A stretch of 64,000 nt of DNA from contig OZ020258.1 of the NCBI GenBank assembly GCA_963971285.1, forward strand, positions 2,170,001 through 2,234,000. The letters run 5' to 3'. The DNA comes from Astropecten irregularis (taxonomy: Eukaryota; Echinodermata; Asteroidea; Paxillosida; Astropectinidae). Below the pieces are notes generated by a model. It saw only the letters and a program-made list of their open reading frames with translations. It was not told the DNA's origin and did no database searches. Position numbers and translations under genes: made by a program. Below, in pieces: positions 47,361-57,707 of the stretch (position 1 is its first letter; each line of letters starts with the position of its first letter).

Positions 47361-50300
47361 TAGTCTAGATAGAAATAGACCGGGATGTATGCGAATTTTG
47401 TTCAATTAGAATAATGGGTACATTTGAAATCAGAGTTAAGAGATTCTTTATCGTGGAAACAGTTTGTAAGTCACGCAGGCAGCGACCTGGTGCTGTCTTT
47501 GACTTCACGTGTCTGTCGCGCAAAGAGGTTCAAACTGCTGTATATGAACAAGTATACACGACTTCCGGACTCGCTATTGCTGAACTTGCATTCATCTGAA
47601 GTGCTTGATGAACAGTGAGCATACAAGCCTTCAGCGAGAGTGTATTCCAGTCGCAATCTTGTTTTCGTGCACTGACCTCTGCAGATCAAACACAAAGGGG
47701 ATCTGCACGAAAACACCTGAAGGATTTTCTCCCCTTTTTCATGTCGTTTGACAGCGAGAGGAGGCAGGTTTCCAACACAAGAGACAGTCGCCTCAGGAGA
47801 TCTTGTCTAAACCCACAAATCCCTTGTCGAAATCAAAAGGGACAACGGAATCTTTTCGACTCCTCGTTAGATCCCAGTCGACAGCAAGGCTCTGGAAATC
47901 ATAAAAAACAAAACTCACCAGCCTCTTTGATTTTGTCCCTCAACCACCATCACGTCCTTCAAAATGCCTTCCAAATAAAATGCTGTTTTCACTTCTTTTG
48001 GGGGAATTGTGGTTTGTCAGCTCGTCTTTGTTGCCATTTTTGGTGTCAGGGGTGGGATAACATAATAGAAACCTTGATGGACGTGAGGTTGATGAAATGC
48101 TTTGACAGATTATACATTTCTGACAGTTGGGGAGTCAGTCTTCAACATGCATGATATGTGACACGCATAGAATTCCTCAGGTTAGGGCTGGCAGTTCGAG
48201 AGAATGATGTTTGGGTGGATTTTCTTTTTAGACAAAAACTTCCCCTCAGCTCACCAAAGGTAAACATGACTGAGAAGGGAAGTTTTTTGGCTAGCAGGAC
48301 CATCAAATGAGCTGGGATTTAAGGTCAATCTAAAGGAAACTAAAGGAAAGGAAAACCTGATGAAACGGGTTAATGGTTGCACGAAAAAAAACACGTTGCA
48401 GTTATTATTTTTTGCTCAAGAGTCGAAAATCTATCCAAAGTCCCATCATTCCTTTGCAAAACCAAATTTTGTAGATGAATTTTCCCCAGCAGTCTGCAAT
48501 CGTGTAGGCCTATACAGCCAGCGTGTGTGCCTTGACTGCAAAGCAAGGTTCAAGTACGTAGACGATCTAGTACAATACCGTATTTTATTGTCTCCCAATA
48601 AAAACCGCTCCCGTAATATAGGGTACAGACTGCTGATGTTATCTTTAGGGGGAAATATTTAACGACGGTTGACGGCTGTTTTGTGGAGGGATTAATGAAG
48701 TCGTAAATAATTCGTAAGGGTGTATCGGAAGTCATCTCGAAGGTTGAGACGATCGAGTCAACGTCCGCTCGGGCAAACTGCGAGACTGTTATTTTGTGGG
48801 GTACCGAGGTCTCTGTAAGTTAGAAGAGACGGGTCCGAAATTGTAGTTTCTCCTTACCAGACGTCGTTTCAAATGAGGAGATAGCACCGTGGTCCGACTT
48901 GATTGGCTCTTAATGTCATGACGTCATTTGATCCGTTCTCGTCACAATCTAGGCTCGCGTTGGCCTGAAATTAGGCTTCGGCATAGCCTAGGCCTATGTG
49001 ACATTGGGCCTCGGAAAATAAGGGGGATGTCACAAACGGAGGAAGGTAGCCCCAAAGTGCAAAATACATCAGACGGCTCTTCTCAAAAACATTAAATTTC
49101 AAAATCCCCTCCAATGAGTGCTGCTTTCCTCCATTTGATGGTCATTGTAACCTCACTCTCCTGTCAGTTTACGGAACTGTATACTGGGAACAGTCGTCGA
49201 CTAAGAAACGTACCAAACTCCTCTTATCTCTTAACTGGGTGTCAGAACATGGATTTAATATCACATTCAAATACAAGAACGTTCTTTTGTCGAGTAGACG
49301 CAACGACAAGGAACGATCTCGTGTACGGTAGCCGCGCAACTACCATTGTTTGTCCAAGAGCCAAATCACACACCAAATAATATCTTACGGTTAGGGCTTC
49401 AAGCACGGAGATACCGTGCCAGGATTTGTTTTGTAGATGTGGAGTGTAAAATTAACTTGGATTTGACCCTTTGACCTTTTATCAACCTTAATTCAATACG
49501 GAGTTTTAATAATTTCGAGACAGGGCTTGGTGGAGGCCCTGCGCACTAAGTGGTCAACGTGAATATTACGTGATTGCTAAAGTCGGTAAATTTCAGCCGA
49601 AAATACTTCGTCAAACGTCGTTAAAGAACTAAGGACATTTTTGGAATTAGCTGTGAACAGTCATTTTCATTATTCATTTTTCAATAAGACTTGAAACTAG
49701 GCCAAAGTTATCTACCAACAGACATTGAAGAAAATACACGTAAGAATTAGAAGTAATCGTGAAATATGACAGTAACGGTATGAGGTATGAAAGAGTAAAT
49801 TTCTTAAAGGTTGCGTTGACAGATTCACGAAAAGCCCAACTTTCCTTCCTACTCTGTTTATCGAAAAGACACTCAGCCCACTCACATTTCTACAGGAAAA
49901 TACAACCCCAAACTGCTTCTGATACAAAGTTATCTTGTTGTGACATTACAGGATTAATTGATGTATGGGGCTGCTATAAGAAATCGACATATTGGAAATG
50001 TTCGTCACAACAAGTGCTATTTTCAGAGCCTAATTTGTCAGAATGTTTAACTCATCAACAACTAGCCATGCAGCTGCAGTAGTCACCTAGCATGGCTCTG
50101 TCATTTTGGGGATATTTCAGGTTACTATGGTTACTTTGAAATGAACTCTGACAAATATTTGTCGGCCTCTGAGTTGCCGGTGAGGTATGAAGGACGTCGA
50201 TATCAAGTTATCTGGCGTAGCTCCTGGTTGCAGCGGGCGGCCAGGAGGAGTCTGTGGGGGCTTGCGGACCGATCAGCCCGGTCTGTGACAGCCTGATTTT

Positions 50301-50452
50301 ACGGTTGGTGATTGATGGATATCCGGTAAATTGACTGTTTGAGTTCGTGGACTCTTGTGGTGAGATTACAGTGGTAACAAACAGCGGCGGCATTTGGAGG
50401 GGTTGAGTGATGTTCAACCCCCGTGCCAATGCATTGATACCGGCTCTACCTG
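47361..50452. other. Gene-free interval
   Basis: No repeat or gene was recognised. A 179-codon open frame at 47615-48154 is the longest non-repeat frame of the intergenic region. Its translation is Ser/Gln/Arg/Cys-rich without a domain that I know. I leave it uncalled. Confidence 0.45.
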
Positions 50453-50684
50453 GGCCCAATTTCATAGAGCTGCTTAGCAAAAAAAAATTGCTCAGCACAA
50501 AAATGGCTTGCCCTATCCATCACTGAAAATTCGATTTGATATTCATGGTCAGCTAACAACAGCCAAAGAGCAATTGCAAGTGATACACAGCACATGGAAA
50601 TTTGGTTGTTAATCTGGTTTTTATTAAGAAAGAAATGTCATGCTTAGTGAATTTTTGTGCTAAGCAGCTCTTTGAAATTGGCCC
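50453..50684. mobile_element. MITE with GGGCCAATTTCATAGAGCTGC terminus, copy 2
   Basis: GGGCCCAATTTCATAGAGCTG opens, and TGCTAAGCAGCTCTTTGAAA with TTGGCCCC closes. Both termini are inverted copies. Confidence 0.85.
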
Positions 50685-50771
50685 CTCATTCTTACAACAG
50701 TGAACTAGCGCTAACATTCTGAAAAGTGCGGAAACATTTTGCCCAGCAACATTAACACAATGTCATCATGT

Positions 50772-50948
50772 AACATGTTTTTAACACAAGGGCTGGATGG
50801 TTCAGTTGGTAGAGCGCCTGTACGGTATTCAGGAGGTCGCCGGTTCGAATCCCGCTCCAGTCAATTTTTCTTTGTTCACTTTTCAATGACTTAAACAAAA
50901 CTCAGTCAGTTTCCCTTGTGGTTATTTCACGAACATGTTTTTAACACA
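50772..50948 (+). mobile_element. Complete short SINE with 17-bp target-site duplication
   Basis: AACATGTTTTTAACACA occurs at 50772-50788 and identically at 50932-50948. Between them is a 143-bp SINE: head AGGGCTGGATGGTTCAGTTG, the A-box region GTTGGTAGAGCGC, B box GGTTCGAATCC, then CAATTTTTCTTTGTTCAC and the tail ending GTGGTTATTTCACG. The perfect duplication implies a young insertion. It defines the family's ends. Confidence 0.93.
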
Positions 50949-51682
50949 GTATATAACCACAATATCAAAGCCATTCTGCCTGAAATTTGCCGTTTTCTGA
51001 TATGGGGGTGGGGGTGGTCTCTTGTCGAAGGATCGAACTTTAGACTACTTTCGTGACATGGAACCCAATGTGTACTCAAGTTCAGCATGTCATCATTTAA
51101 ATGAATGATTTGAAGAAGACCGTGTGATAAGAACCGGATTGCTACCGTCAAGTACCTCATAATTACCCCGTCGGTCCCCCAACAAAGCCCCGCTCGAGAG
51201 CATCCCGACGCCCGTAGGACTATCTACAGGAAATTAAAAGGACTTATACAGGTAGTAAGCCAGGATTGCTTTTTTTAGCTGGTGCTCTCTTCTTTAATAC
51301 TCGAGCTGAATGTTTGTACTGAGTCTTGTGTCTGCTCTTGCCGCGATATATTTGTCATCGTATAGCACACTCCACTGCCGATGCCCGTGCGGGAAAATGA
51401 CAGCACTTTTTGCTGAAAAGCAGAATTTCCAAACAGCCTCTCTTTTCTATAGGGAGTAACATTCGCTCTAGAGTAGCAATCTATTGTCTGGAGACATCAT
51501 GAATGTCAAGTGCGCTTCAGACGCGTCGTCTATAGCTCAGGTACCCTAATGAAGTCATCCCTTTAAGACGGTAAGGAGTCAAAGTTTGTCGGCAGTGAGA
51601 TTGTCCATCAGCAAGTTGGCCATGATGCTATCGGTCTTGGTGCCGACCGAGGCTTGGCTGAGCTTCCGTCACGGTTATGTGA

Positions 51683-51692
51683 GGATTAATCC
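51683..51692. promoter_or_regulatory. Palindromic GGATTAATCC word
   Basis: GGATTAATCC is two inverted TAATCC half-sites, the known motif of K50 paired-type homeodomains (Otx/Gsc). It is in non-repeat DNA ~6 kb upstream of the R-spondin exon. One motif alone is weak evidence for function. Confidence 0.2.
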
Positions 51693-51920
51693 CATCCGTT
51701 GCGTAATAACCCTGACAAATATAATACCATAATTATTACTTAAAGCATCACTCAACTGCCCAGTCAATTCAAGGTCAGTTAGTTGCTGAAGCTCGGTCAC
51801 TTTTAGCTCCCAATTTTATGTATCTCAATTGAAATTATCCTACTTAAACTTTAGCTAGTTCACCGGCCTGCACTCTCGGACAAACCGAGCGCTATCCACT
51901 CATTCTGAAAGCTCATAGCT

Positions 51921-52290
51921 TTAAAGATAATAATTATCATACATTGGTTTTTGTCAAAGAAATACAGATTCATGGGCAAAAACACCAAGGAAGATACAGG
52001 AGCAGTCAACTGTGAAAATAACAGTCGCATAAAACGGTGCCCACTTTTGGGGAAAACAGTGAAAAACAGCCACAGTATTTCTTAAGTATTTTCTCTTTTA
52101 TTTTTTATCTTTTAAAGATCAAAAAGATTGTTGGTCGTTGTTTTGCTAATTTCTGGATAAATACACCATTTCAGGCGGAAACAATTTAACGGTATGTTTC
52201 TACCACCACCATCTCCAAACCCTGTAATTTATACGTAAATCTGTGAACATTTCTGTTTGGGTTTCTTACCAAAGTATGATACTACATTCA
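51921..52290. mobile_element. TTAA-ended miniature element
   Basis: TTAAAGATAATAATTATCAT opens. The right end (AAAGTATGATACTACATTCAA) has lost the exact TTAA. The full interior is present. Confidence 0.8.
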
Positions 52291-52444
52291 ACTTATGCCA
52301 ACAAATTTCAAAATATTTTAATAATGTAGGCCCATCACACTCTTGTAGTCGTAGGCCTATAATATATTGATATTGATTCTAATTCTGAAAATTTGTGAAA
52401 CTTCCAAGTATTACGCAAACAGTTGAATCGCATTACGAATGAGA

Positions 52445-52667
52445 GCAGGGGCCAATTTCATAGCTGCTTAAGCACCAAAAACCTTAGTAAACAAAATCAG
52501 TATGCCAGCCAAAACACCTTGTGAATGTTATGCTTGGCAAACAATGACCGAATACGAGTCAAAAGCAGTAAACATCTCATGAAAATTGGATTTGGTAATC
52601 CTGTTTGATCAAGGAAGACCTTTAATGCTTAATTGTTTTGCTTTAATAAGTAGAAATTGGCCCCATC
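52445..52667. mobile_element. MITE, GGGGCCAATTTCATAG termini, AAGCACC subtype
   Basis: GGGGCCAATTTCATAGCTGC to AAATTGGCCCC. The interior 'gtcaaaagcagtaaacatctcatgaaaattgga' is shared with 60880-61128 and, in reverse, with 60567-60790. It is distinct from the subtype at 44052 and 50453. Confidence 0.8.
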
Positions 52668-53034
52668 TAGGAGCAAGCATTGGTTTCTGACTTTCTGTCA
52701 GTCACTAGTCTTGTTAAAGACCATTCGTACTTAAACCTTGGGGAATAATTCGCTGAAATAATTCGAATAATTTGTTTAACAAACATGTTCGTTTGTTTAT
52801 ATTGTACCAACAATTCATGGGATGGATTCTCGCATCCAGTTTCTGGGAAAGCAGAAGTCAATTTATGTCAGTTTAAACCACACGATGACCTCATAGCCAA
52901 CCCATGCCATTAATCTCTGTTCCTTCATATACCAGAAGCTATTCAGTTTGATGCTGGAATTTGATGAAAACAAATCAGTCATTCTAGATACGAAAACACA
53001 CACGAAAAAGAAATCTGAAGTCCATTTCGCCAAA

Positions 53035-53158
53035 CTCAAGTTGCTATCAATCGTATAGGACCTTTGATGCATTAAAGCCCTACATAGGATACGATGGGTT
53101 ATCCTTCGAAACTTCGAGTTATGATCGATCGTAAGGCTTCGTGAAATCGGTCCCTGGT
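53035..53158. mobile_element. MITE of the CTTCGTGAAATC family
   Basis: GCTATCAATCGTATAGGACC through 'taggatacgatgggttatccttcg' to GGCTTCGTGAAATCGGTCCC. Confidence 0.75.
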
Positions 53159-53284
53159 CCATTCAGATTAGGAGCTGAGTCATGTCGGACTTAGTCTGGA
53201 GCAGATCTAACCCATGATGGTGATTTTTAAGCAGTGTGAACGCACTTTAGAAAAAAAAACCGGCCACGTACATCATGCATATGT

Positions 53285-53534
53285 TTAAGAAATCTTCACA
53301 GATTTAGCTATAACTTACAAGGTACATTTAAATGGTGATGATACAAACATACCGTTTAATCTTTGTTCTGCCTGAAATACTGTATTTAACCAGAAAAGAG
53401 TGAAACCAATGACCAAAACAAGTTTGGTCTTTTAAAGATAACGGTGAAAAGATTTTTTTAAACTGTTTTTGTACTATCCCATGAATCTGCATTTGCTTGA
53501 CAAAAAAACTTAAGTATGATGTTACCTTTATGTC
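53285..53534. mobile_element. TTAA-ended miniature element, degraded
   Basis: Contains 'tcttcacagatttagctataacttacaaggta', 'gcctgaaatactgtatttaaccagaaaag' and a right end GTATGATGTTACCTTTATG. Ends are decayed and the interior is partly deleted. Confidence 0.7.
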
Positions 53535-53879
53535 TATAATTACCCTGCACAAGGTAAGAGATATAATTTTACGAACGGAAGAATATAGAATATAATTCAC
53601 TCACAATAAAACCCACTACCAATAGTCTCTATATAATATCATTACGACAGGAAGTACTTACTATACCTAGACCACATCAAGGCAATGAATGCTCCCATTT
53701 TGATTTTATGATCCAGGATATTGCTTATACAGTACAACTACTGTCAATACTATAAATCGAAGTTCCTGCCCAAGTTCTGCCCACGATCAATGTCGCTTTA
53801 GTTCACTAAACTTTCAAGAACCTTCTGATGAGTGACTTTCCCGGCACAAGTTCAAAGTTTTCCTCATGTGGACTTCACC

Positions 53880-54232
53880 TTAAAGGGACTGTACAACGTT
53901 GGTTAAGGTGACAGAATAGCACTCACACTTTGTCTAACCCAGCATGAACATGACTCGATAAACATGTGAACAATTGAGCTCAATCAGACATCTGAGTTAC
54001 GAGAAAATAGCGAAAACCCGACTAAATTGTTCTTATAAAACATACAGAATTGGTTTGATCTTACCCCGAGATCAAAACTGTTTTTGGTCTTTGTTTTACT
54101 ATAATTTCTGTATAAATACAGCATTTCAGACGGAAATATTTTAACGGGTATATCTTCATACCCTGGAAGTTATAGGTAAACCTGTGAACATTTCAGTTTG
54201 GGTATGTTACCAATCCTGTACTGTACTTTTAA
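53880..54232. mobile_element. TTAA-ended miniature element, long-interior subtype, copy 2
   Basis: TTAAAGGGACTGTACAACGT to CCTGTACTGTACTTTTAA. Shares 'acagaatagcactcacactttgtct' with the copy at 5062-5365. Confidence 0.8.
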
Positions 54233-54530
54233 AATATCTAAAATAATGCGCCGAGTGTGCCATAATTATGTACAGTCCCTTTAATCTCTATAAAAGCAAG
54301 GAAATTGGGTTCAGCTTCCATGCTTGACGCACAAATTATCAGAACAATGGGTGAATTAAAGGAAACGCAAACTTTGCTGGAGGAAGGCTATCCTAAATTT
54401 ATCCCAATATCAATAATTGTTCGGTGTGGGGGCGAGAGCGTTGAGACGGCACCCTTCCTGTGTGTACTGGGTATGGTCTCCATAACAATGACTGGGGTTG
54501 ACAACAGGTTATCGCAACCTTTAAAGGTTA

Positions 54531-54877
54531 TTTCATACTTGGGTTTTTGTCAAAGAAATGCAGATTCATGGGCAAAAATATCAAGGCAGATACAGTAACA
54601 GTCATCTGTGAAATTCCCAGTCACATACGGTGCCCATTTTGTGAGAAAACAGTGGAAACGCCAACGGTATTTTGTTTTTAAAATCTTTTCACAGTTATTT
54701 GTTTATCTTCCGAAGATCAAAATTGTTTTTGGTCATTGGTTTTACTCTTTTCTGGCTAAAAACAGCATTTCAGGCAGAAATATTTCTGCCATCACCATCT
54801 TTATACCCTGTAAGTTATAGGTAAATCTATGGAGATATCTGTTTGGTACGCGACCAAAAGTATGGTAGTACCTTTAA
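54531..54877. mobile_element. TTAA-ended miniature element
   Basis: TTAAAGGTTATTTCATACTT to AAGTATGGTAGTACCTTTAA with complete interior. A 97-codon open frame (54305-54598) runs into it and is not credited. Confidence 0.85.
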
Positions 54878-57707
54878 GCACGTTTATATAAAACACGAGG
54901 TGCTAGGTGTGGAATTATTACAAAGTGTTCTGTGGATGGAAAGGTCTGTACCTAGGCTCAAGTTCACCGGGCCCTGCTGGCAGTGCCGACTTGCTGGCAT
55001 ACTTAATGAGTCATTGCCAACGCTTCAACGGAAGCCACTCACGATCTAACCAATCAAGCAATATAAATGATAGGTCTCTCTGAAGGGTAGGCCTAAACCC
55101 AGCCAGTCACACAAGCACACCTCATATGGGTTCGCAGTCCACCTGGTTTAACATCGTCTACTTGAACCTTAACTATCACACACTCGCCCTGACAAACAAC
55201 AACAGCAACAACACCGACTGCGCACTGGCGTATTGCTATTTAGCTGCATGGCTCTGTACGATAATTACAAGAGTTTTTATCGGTTTGCAGAGCTGCTGTA
55301 AGGAAACCAGGTGATCAGTTTGCTCACCTTACGGTGGCCCAATTGTCAGCGGAACCCTTCTTCGTGGTGAGGTGATTCGTCACGGGCCGGTTTCAGTGTC
55401 GGCGCAGTCTAGCCCGTCACCGGCCTTGCTTCGATAGATCCACACACACGCACCACTCGACATTGTAAGTGCGCGCAGTCTATTAAAAAGTAATTGAGCC
55501 AATCAGAAAACGAGTCAACCAGTGGGTCTCTTTCTATTCTTTCTTCTGATCACACTCTTGTCGAAGTCACCGTTATAGTACGGAGGTATATATCGTGGGC
55601 ACGTTGTAGGATATGCACGTTTGAATAAGGTGTATGTATGGGATTTAGGCAATATTGCATGCTTATAATCGGACAATGCAACAGATTTGTGCTAGATGTC
55701 GATATCGGGACATGGTTGGAGCAAGGATCGCGTAGACGGCACACCAGGCTGTCGACTGGATACAGAACTCCGGGGATGGGATTGTGACCGACTGCTGCTT
55801 GAAGCACTCCCCGGGCATCCACCTGCCTCTTGATGCTCTTTTGGCACAGGAGAAGAAAACGAAGTAACCTTCAAAGTACCTGTTCACATTTTGCTCTTAG
55901 ACCGACATGCTGTTTCGGTATTGATGGACCGGTTAGTGACAGCATACCATCGCACATCGTGCATCATTATTGGATCTTCAAGAGCGCCCGTCATCCAGTA
56001 ACACAAACTACGAGTGGCCCATGTCAGACGCTACACTAGCTGCCTGTATGTACTTCCAGCCAATCACGTGCCTCGTTACAGCAAACTTCGGTCTCTGATG
56101 TCACTTTGTGGAAAGCAGGGGGAAATCGTCTGCTCCTTATCAACACGCGAATCTGCCGTCGCAGTGTAGACACTCACATCGAGCGGCGCCTGCAAGCTCA
56201 CTTAAAGTTTTGGCGCCCAAATTCTGGCGCGCAAACCGTGCACCTGTTGGCGATAATGTGACATTTTTGGGAGGCGCGCAAGGATCCAAGCAGTTCACTG
56301 GAATAATTACTCTTGTCAGCTGGAGCGGAAAGTAAGAGTGAGAGCCGACCATCTATTCTTAGAGTCTGTTAGTGGGCAAGGCACCTAAACAACCTTCAAC
56401 ATTGCAACACGGTGTTTTCATAGTCCGTGTTTGGTCATTTTCCTCTATATGTAACCAAGGGGCGTGAAACGAAAGTGGAAATTTCTCATTGGGCTTACAG
56501 CCGCTCGCCACGGTGTCACGATTACGTAATTATATTTGCCAGCGGTGTATTTATTATGATTCATCCGTCGCTTATGGATAATAAATTCCAGGAGTCGCCT
56601 TTTCATCGGACGGACTGCAACGCATCACAGGTACAACGCCGAGTCATAACAGAACCGGTCATGGAGTAGCAGTGGATATAAAGTTCAGCGGTTCTTCAAG
56701 GAAAGTGTCATCGATCCTCATTGTGGGCCTGGTGGGATCTGAGAACAAGCTAAGCGGTGGAGATCTCGTTTCAACCCAGTACACCTGTAACCATCTACTC
56801 ACCTGCTTATACCAGTACTCCTCTTGGGGGTTAATCGAATCGTTCCATCCTCCCTGGCCAGACCTTGACAGTAATCCCAGCGATTATCTGTTGTCTCAAA
56901 TGATCATCCAGTTTGTCAACGTCTTCATCCGGATCACCCAACACCCGCCGGACGTGTTTAGCGCACTGCTTTTTTGGAGGACCGCAAGACACGCCCCGGC
57001 TTGAACAAAAAGAAGGGAGGGAGGAAGTTTACTTTATTTCCCAAGGGGACAAAGGAGGATCCGTAGGCATACCTGAGAGGTAGGGAAGCTGTCCTTAACG
57101 ACAGAGTGTGGTCCAACTTGTTTAAAGGGTGAACCCCTTCTCGCTCTAACCGGAGTGTTATACTTGGAGTATATACAAGCAATGTTCTCTGCGCATTGAG
57201 ACTATCAGCATTGGTTAGCAACCTCCATCAGCTGCCAAGACCCAACAAAACGGAGCATTTTCACTCAGATTCAACTTCAGTCTGAGAATTCATGACCCTT
57301 GTTTGGTCAAATGAAGAGCTGAATTGTATTTAGAGGAGAAAATGTTGGATCGAGCTTTCTGGTATGACATTGGTTTTTACCGATCTTTGAGAGAGTTATC
57401 CACGGTCACCAAACCACACATCCCGGTAGAGGACTCTTGAGGATGCTACGCACACTCTAGATTGTTCTGACCATACTCTATGTTCTGACCTACCACAAAA
57501 GTACTTACATTTTAAGACAACTCGCGAGAATAAAAACTGCTTTTAGATATCGTCAGCGGATATTGGATTTTAAAAGATGCCGTGTAAGAACGATCGTTCG
57601 CTTCTTCTCCACGACAGGAGTGTGAGACGGTGAACGCTTTTCTTTCCCTTTTTAGTGAACAATTTGACGGGAAGTCTTGTGAGCGTTTCCACGACAATCA
57701 CAGGACA
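54878..57707. other. Upstream region and probable 5' UTR of the R-spondin gene
   Basis: No repeat family was recognised and CpG is more frequent than in the repeat-rich flank. Several open frames of 60-110 codons (for example 56672-57004) have no recognisable domain. The region most likely contains the promoter and 5' leader of the gene starting at 57708. Confidence 0.45.

Noticed and set aside
50789..50870. tRNA genes at the GGTTCGAATCC sites (4170-4313, 7610-7720, 22850, 27925, 30080, 37860, 44499, 50789)
   Set aside because: Acceptor and anticodon stems do not form, and all copies share a non-tRNA tail and lie in repeats; they are SINEs.
56672..57004. 110-codon frame upstream of R-spondin as a separate gene
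   Set aside because: No domain or signal peptide; more likely 5' flank or leader.
57630..57707. Earlier in-frame ATG (57630) as the R-spondin start
   Set aside because: It would put 26 charged residues before the signal peptide; the ATG at 57708 leaves a normal secretory leader.
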